From Chitinophaga sp. CF118 (GTDB taxonomy: Bacteria > Bacteroidota > Bacteroidia > Chitinophagales > Chitinophagaceae), in assembly GCF_900112615.1 (NCBI RefSeq), contig NZ_FOMK01000009.1, positions 186,001 to 250,000 of the forward strand: a DNA stretch of 64,000 nucleotides, written 5' to 3'. Positions 61,313-64,000 of the stretch are shown here, piece by piece. Below the pieces are notes generated by a model. That model was not told where the DNA came from and made no database searches. It saw only the letters and a program-made list of their open reading frames with translations. How positions within the stretch are numbered: position 1 is the stretch's first letter; each line of letters opens with the position of its first letter. Made by a program: the position numbers and the translations under genes.

Positions 61313-63715
61313 ATGCTGAAACATTATTTGAAAATAGCAATCCGTCACCTGCGGCAACAGAAAGTAATCACGGCGATTAATATCGCAGGGTTATCAATTG
61401 GTATGGCCTGTTGTATACTGATTATCCTGTTTGTAAAAGATGAACGCAGTTATGATACCTTCCATGTAAATGCGAATAGCATTTACCGGTTAAACAGTGC
61501 TATCATAAAGGATAATGAGGCCAACCGTATTCCTATGACACAGTTTGCAGCAGCACCTGCTTTGAAAGCAGAACTGGTAGATGTTAAAAGGGCGGTGCGC
61601 ATCCAGCAGGAGGGACAGACACTGCTTTCCTATAAGGATAAACAAATTACAGAAGATGTTGTGTATGCAGATGAGGACTATTTCAAAATGTTCAGTTTCC
61701 CTTTGAAGGAAGGTAACCCTGCTAAAGTTTTGAAAGCACCTTATACAATGGTGATCACAGAAAAGATTGCTAAGAAATATTTTGGATCAGAAGAACCGGT
61801 AGGAAAAGTAATGCGGGTGGGTACCAAGTTTGATTGCCAGATAACTGGTGTAGCGCAGGACATGCTGTTGAATTCTGATGTAAAACATGATGTCATCATC
61901 TCTTTTGCTACTTATAAACAAATGGCAGCTGCGGATGGAAATAACCTGGAAGAGGATAGTTGGTTTTTCTTTTCAAATACAACTACCTATGTGCAGTTGA
62001 ACGAACATGCCAGTATTGCAAGAGCCAACAGGGAACTGGTAAAGCTACGGACCCGGCACATCGACAAAATTGCAAAAAGCCTGGGCTTAGGATTTGAATA
62101 TGAGTTGCAACCTTTGTTACATACGCATTTACGCCAGAGGGGAGATAAAGATGTGAGTGCTGCATCAAGGCTCATTTATTTCTACATGATCATCGCTGCG
62201 TTTATACTATTGATAGCCTGTTTCAATTTTATGAACCTGGTTACTGCAAGGGCAAATGAAAGGGCCTTGGAAGTAGGGTTACGGAAAGTAATGGGTGGGG
62301 CGCGTAAAACGCTGATTGCGCAGTTCCTGTCAGAATCTATATTGTTAAGTATATTGTCTTTTATAATTGCTGTATTGCTGTCATTTTTGATACTGCCATT
62401 CTTCAATGCATTTGCAGATAAAAGTCTGCACCTGTTTGGTTGGCAACAGTTGCCCATGCTGGGAGGATTACTATTAGTGTCTTTGCTGGTAGGTGTAATA
62501 GCGGGCAGTTATCCTGCATTTTATTTGTCAGGATTTCTACCAATAGCAGTGCTGAAAGGAAACTTTAAATCTTCCGGTAGCAGGGTATGGATGCGTAAGG
62601 GATTAGTGATCGCGCAGTTCTTTGTAACGGTTGTATTGATCATTGCTACTATTGTAACAGAATCCCAGCTCCGTTACTGGCAGCACAAAGATCTTGGATT
62701 TGATAAGGAACGTTTGCTGAATGTTTATCTGAAATACAATGAAAGCAGGAAAGTAGCGACTGTATTAAAAGCAGAAATACTCCGGTCGCATTATGTAAAA
62801 AGTGCTACGCTGTCGAATATAGCCATGGGGCTTACCAACTCTATGAACCCGGTAGTAAAGGATGGAGATACAGATGATAAATCTGTTACTACCAGTATTA
62901 TTACAGGAGACTTTGATCTGTTAAAAACAATGGACATTAAGCTGTCGAAAGGACGGGATTTCTCTCCCGCTTTGTCTACAGACAGCAACAATACTTTTAT
63001 TGTTAACCAGGCTTTTGTAAGAGCTATGGGTTTAAAAGACCCGATAGGCACTGTGATAAAATGGGAGCCTGGAGGAACAGTCCGCAAAGGAGAGATCATT
63101 GGTGTAGTGAAGGATTTTAATTATCAGACTTTATTGGAACCGGTGTCTCCTGCTATTTGTTTTATCGCGCCACAAAATGTTCTAGTTCTCAATATCCGGT
63201 TGAATGCAGGAGATGTACCAAAACAAATGGCAGAACTGGAAAAGATCTGGAAAGGGATTGTTCCTGCTTATCCTTTTGAGACTTCTTTTGTAGCAGATGA
63301 TCTGGCTAAACAGTATGTGGAAGCCGGAAGAGTGGCTAAGTTATTTGGTGTCTTTTCCCTGTTATCTATTTTTATTGCCTGTATGGGATTGTTTGGATTA
63401 TCTATCCTGATATCACGTCAGCGTATGAAGGAGATAGGCATCCGTAAAGTGCTGGGAGCTTCTGTACTGGGGATTACCACCCTGTTATCCAAAGACTTTA
63501 TGAAACTGATTGGAGTGGCTATTATACTGGCTACTCCGCTGGCCTGGTTTGTTATGAATAAATGGCTGGAGAATTTTGCTAACCGCATTAATGTGGAATG
63601 GTGGATGTTATTAATGGCAGGCATTATTTCTATTTTCATTGCATTGCTTACCATTAGTTTTCAATCGGTAAAGGCTGCACTAATGAACCCTGTACGTTCT
63701 CTTAAAACAGAATAA
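61313..63715 (+). CDS. ABC transporter permease, MacB/FtsX type, second copy
   Basis: 800 residues with the same plan as the gene upstream. The C-terminal FtsX core reads KEIGIRKVLGASVLGITTL, close to its neighbour, so it is a tandem paralogue. The extracytoplasmic domains are more divergent, as expected if the copies handle different substrates or form heterodimers. Starts 7 bp after the first permease ends. Confidence 0.92.
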   Translation: MLKHYLKIAIRHLRQQKVITAINIAGLSIGMACCILIILFVKDERSYDTFHVNANSIYRLNSAIIKDNEANRIPMTQFAAAPALKAELVDVKRAVRIQQEGQTLLSYKDKQITEDVVYADEDYFKMFSFPLKEGNPAKVLKAPYTMVITEKIAKKYFGSEEPVGKVMRVGTKFDCQITGVAQDMLLNSDVKHDVIISFATYKQMAAADGNNLEEDSWFFFSNTTTYVQLNEHASIARANRELVKLRTRHIDKIAKSLGLGFEYELQPLLHTHLRQRGDKDVSAASRLIYFYMIIAAFILLIACFNFMNLVTARANERALEVGLRKVMGGARKTLIAQFLSESILLSILSFIIAVLLSFLILPFFNAFADKSLHLFGWQQLPMLGGLLLVSLLVGVIAGSYPAFYLSGFLPIAVLKGNFKSSGSRVWMRKGLVIAQFFVTVVLIIATIVTESQLRYWQHKDLGFDKERLLNVYLKYNESRKVATVLKAEILRSHYVKSATLSNIAMGLTNSMNPVVKDGDTDDKSVTTSIITGDFDLLKTMDIKLSKGRDFSPALSTDSNNTFIVNQAFVRAMGLKDPIGTVIKWEPGGTVRKGEIIGVVKDFNYQTLLEPVSPAICFIAPQNVLVLNIRLNAGDVPKQMAELEKIWKGIVPAYPFETSFVADDLAKQYVEAGRVAKLFGVFSLLSIFIACMGLFGLSILISRQRMKEIGIRKVLGASVLGITTLLSKDFMKLIGVAIILATPLAWFVMNKWLENFANRINVEWWMLLMAGIISIFIALLTISFQSVKAALMNPVRSLKTE

Positions 63716-63725
63716 AACCTACTCA

Positions 63726-64000
63726 ATGTTCAAAAATTATTTCAAGGTTACATGGCGTAATATCAGGAAACAAAAGTTTTATTCTACCCTGAATATTCTG
63801 GGGTTAACAATTGGGATGACCTGTTGTTTCCTGATATTCATGTATGTGCGTTTTGAACAGAGTTATGATACGTTTCATAAACGTGGGCCCCAGATTTACC
63901 GGGTTGTAACGGATGTGAAAACGCCTACGGAACTGATTGAAGGAGAGATCACATCAGGTCCTATGGGGCCGAATATGAAAACTGATTTTCCGGAAGTGCT
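63726..64000 (+). CDS. ABC transporter permease, MacB/FtsX type, third copy (partial, runs off window)
   Basis: ATG 63726, 10 bp after the second permease. The visible 91 codons give FKNYFKVTWRNIRKQKFYS, then LNILGLTIGMTCCFLIFMYV and SYDTFHKRGPQIYRVV, which matches the N-terminus of the other two permeases (TM1 followed by the MacB_PCD start). The rest is outside the window, as may be further copies. Confidence 0.9.
   Translation, partial: MFKNYFKVTWRNIRKQKFYSTLNILGLTIGMTCCFLIFMYVRFEQSYDTFHKRGPQIYRVVTDVKTPTELIEGEITSGPMGPNMKTDFPEV

Noticed and set aside
1..64000. CRISPR arrays, tRNA/rRNA genes, prophage or intact insertion sequences
   Set aside because: No regularly spaced repeats, no cloverleaf-like sequence recognised by eye, no integrase or complete transposase gene. 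A tRNAscan run would settle tRNAs.

Overview
The window reads as chromosome of a Bacteroidota member, most likely of the Chitinophaga/Chitinophagaceae type. Supporting signs are gldD and gldE gliding genes beside ssb and mutY, ECF sigma factors paired with Bacteroidota-style anti-sigma proteins, a SusC-like signature (VVGYG) in a TonB-type protein, the 31-residue AURKAIP1/COX24-type protein, a carB without the C-terminal regulatory domain, GTG/TTG starts without clear Shine-Dalgarno sequences, and repeated TAnnTTTG -7 boxes. No tRNA, rRNA, CRISPR array, prophage or intact insertion sequence is visible. Most of the window is ordinary housekeeping sequence with small regulatory or accessory islands.

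Layout. 1-3.9 kb: a 5'-truncated UvrD-like helicase fragment, an ECF-type sigma factor with two tandem anti-sigma-like paralogues, a lipoprotein and a LysR regulator. 3.9-11.2 kb, mostly minus strand: a small exported repeat protein, a probable stand-alone small RNA at about 4405-4565, ispG, the batB/batC pair, an intact class D beta-lactamase and kbl. 11.4-18.1 kb: a second sigma/anti-sigma operon with an outer-membrane barrel protein, an M16 peptidase and an L,D-transpeptidase. 18.2-26 kb: an alpha/beta hydrolase, acs, a small island of DNA-binding-like genes including a protein that looks like a domesticated REP-type Y1 transposase, a deoxyribonucleotidase, and a DeoR/MFS pair. 26.2-35.2 kb: carB, comEC, purH, and a third sigma/anti-sigma operon whose anti-sigma protein is a mosaic of anti-sigma, carboxypeptidase-regulatory, SusC-plug-like and TonB modules. 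35.2-41.6 kb, minus strand: a PMP3/YqaE-like gene, lutB, DUF3109, gldD, gldE, ssb, mutY. 42.2-47.4 kb: HU, a TPR protein, the COX24-type micro-ORF, RNase G with a long structured leader, RidA, a degenerate 3-hydroxyacyl-CoA dehydrogenase relative and tsaB. 47.6-53.8 kb: a cysteine-free ArsR regulator, a CstB-like persulfide dioxygenase/rhodanese fusion, an SDR, a BON lipoprotein, an LpxL-type acyltransferase and nadB.

The most coherent regulatory unit is at the right end (53.9-64 kb). A histidine kinase and an NtrC-type sigma-54 activator are encoded divergently from an exporter operon: an HlyD-type adaptor, a MacB-type ATPase and at least three tandem FtsX/MacB-type permeases. Just upstream of the adaptor is a near-ideal sigma-54 promoter (56823-56838), preceded by inverted repeats suited to enhancer binding, so the two-component pair probably controls the exporter. 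The best candidates for something undescribed are the small RNA at about 4.4 kb, the sigma-54-controlled multi-permease exporter, the inactivated Y1-transposase-like protein, and the anti-sigma/TonB mosaic protein.
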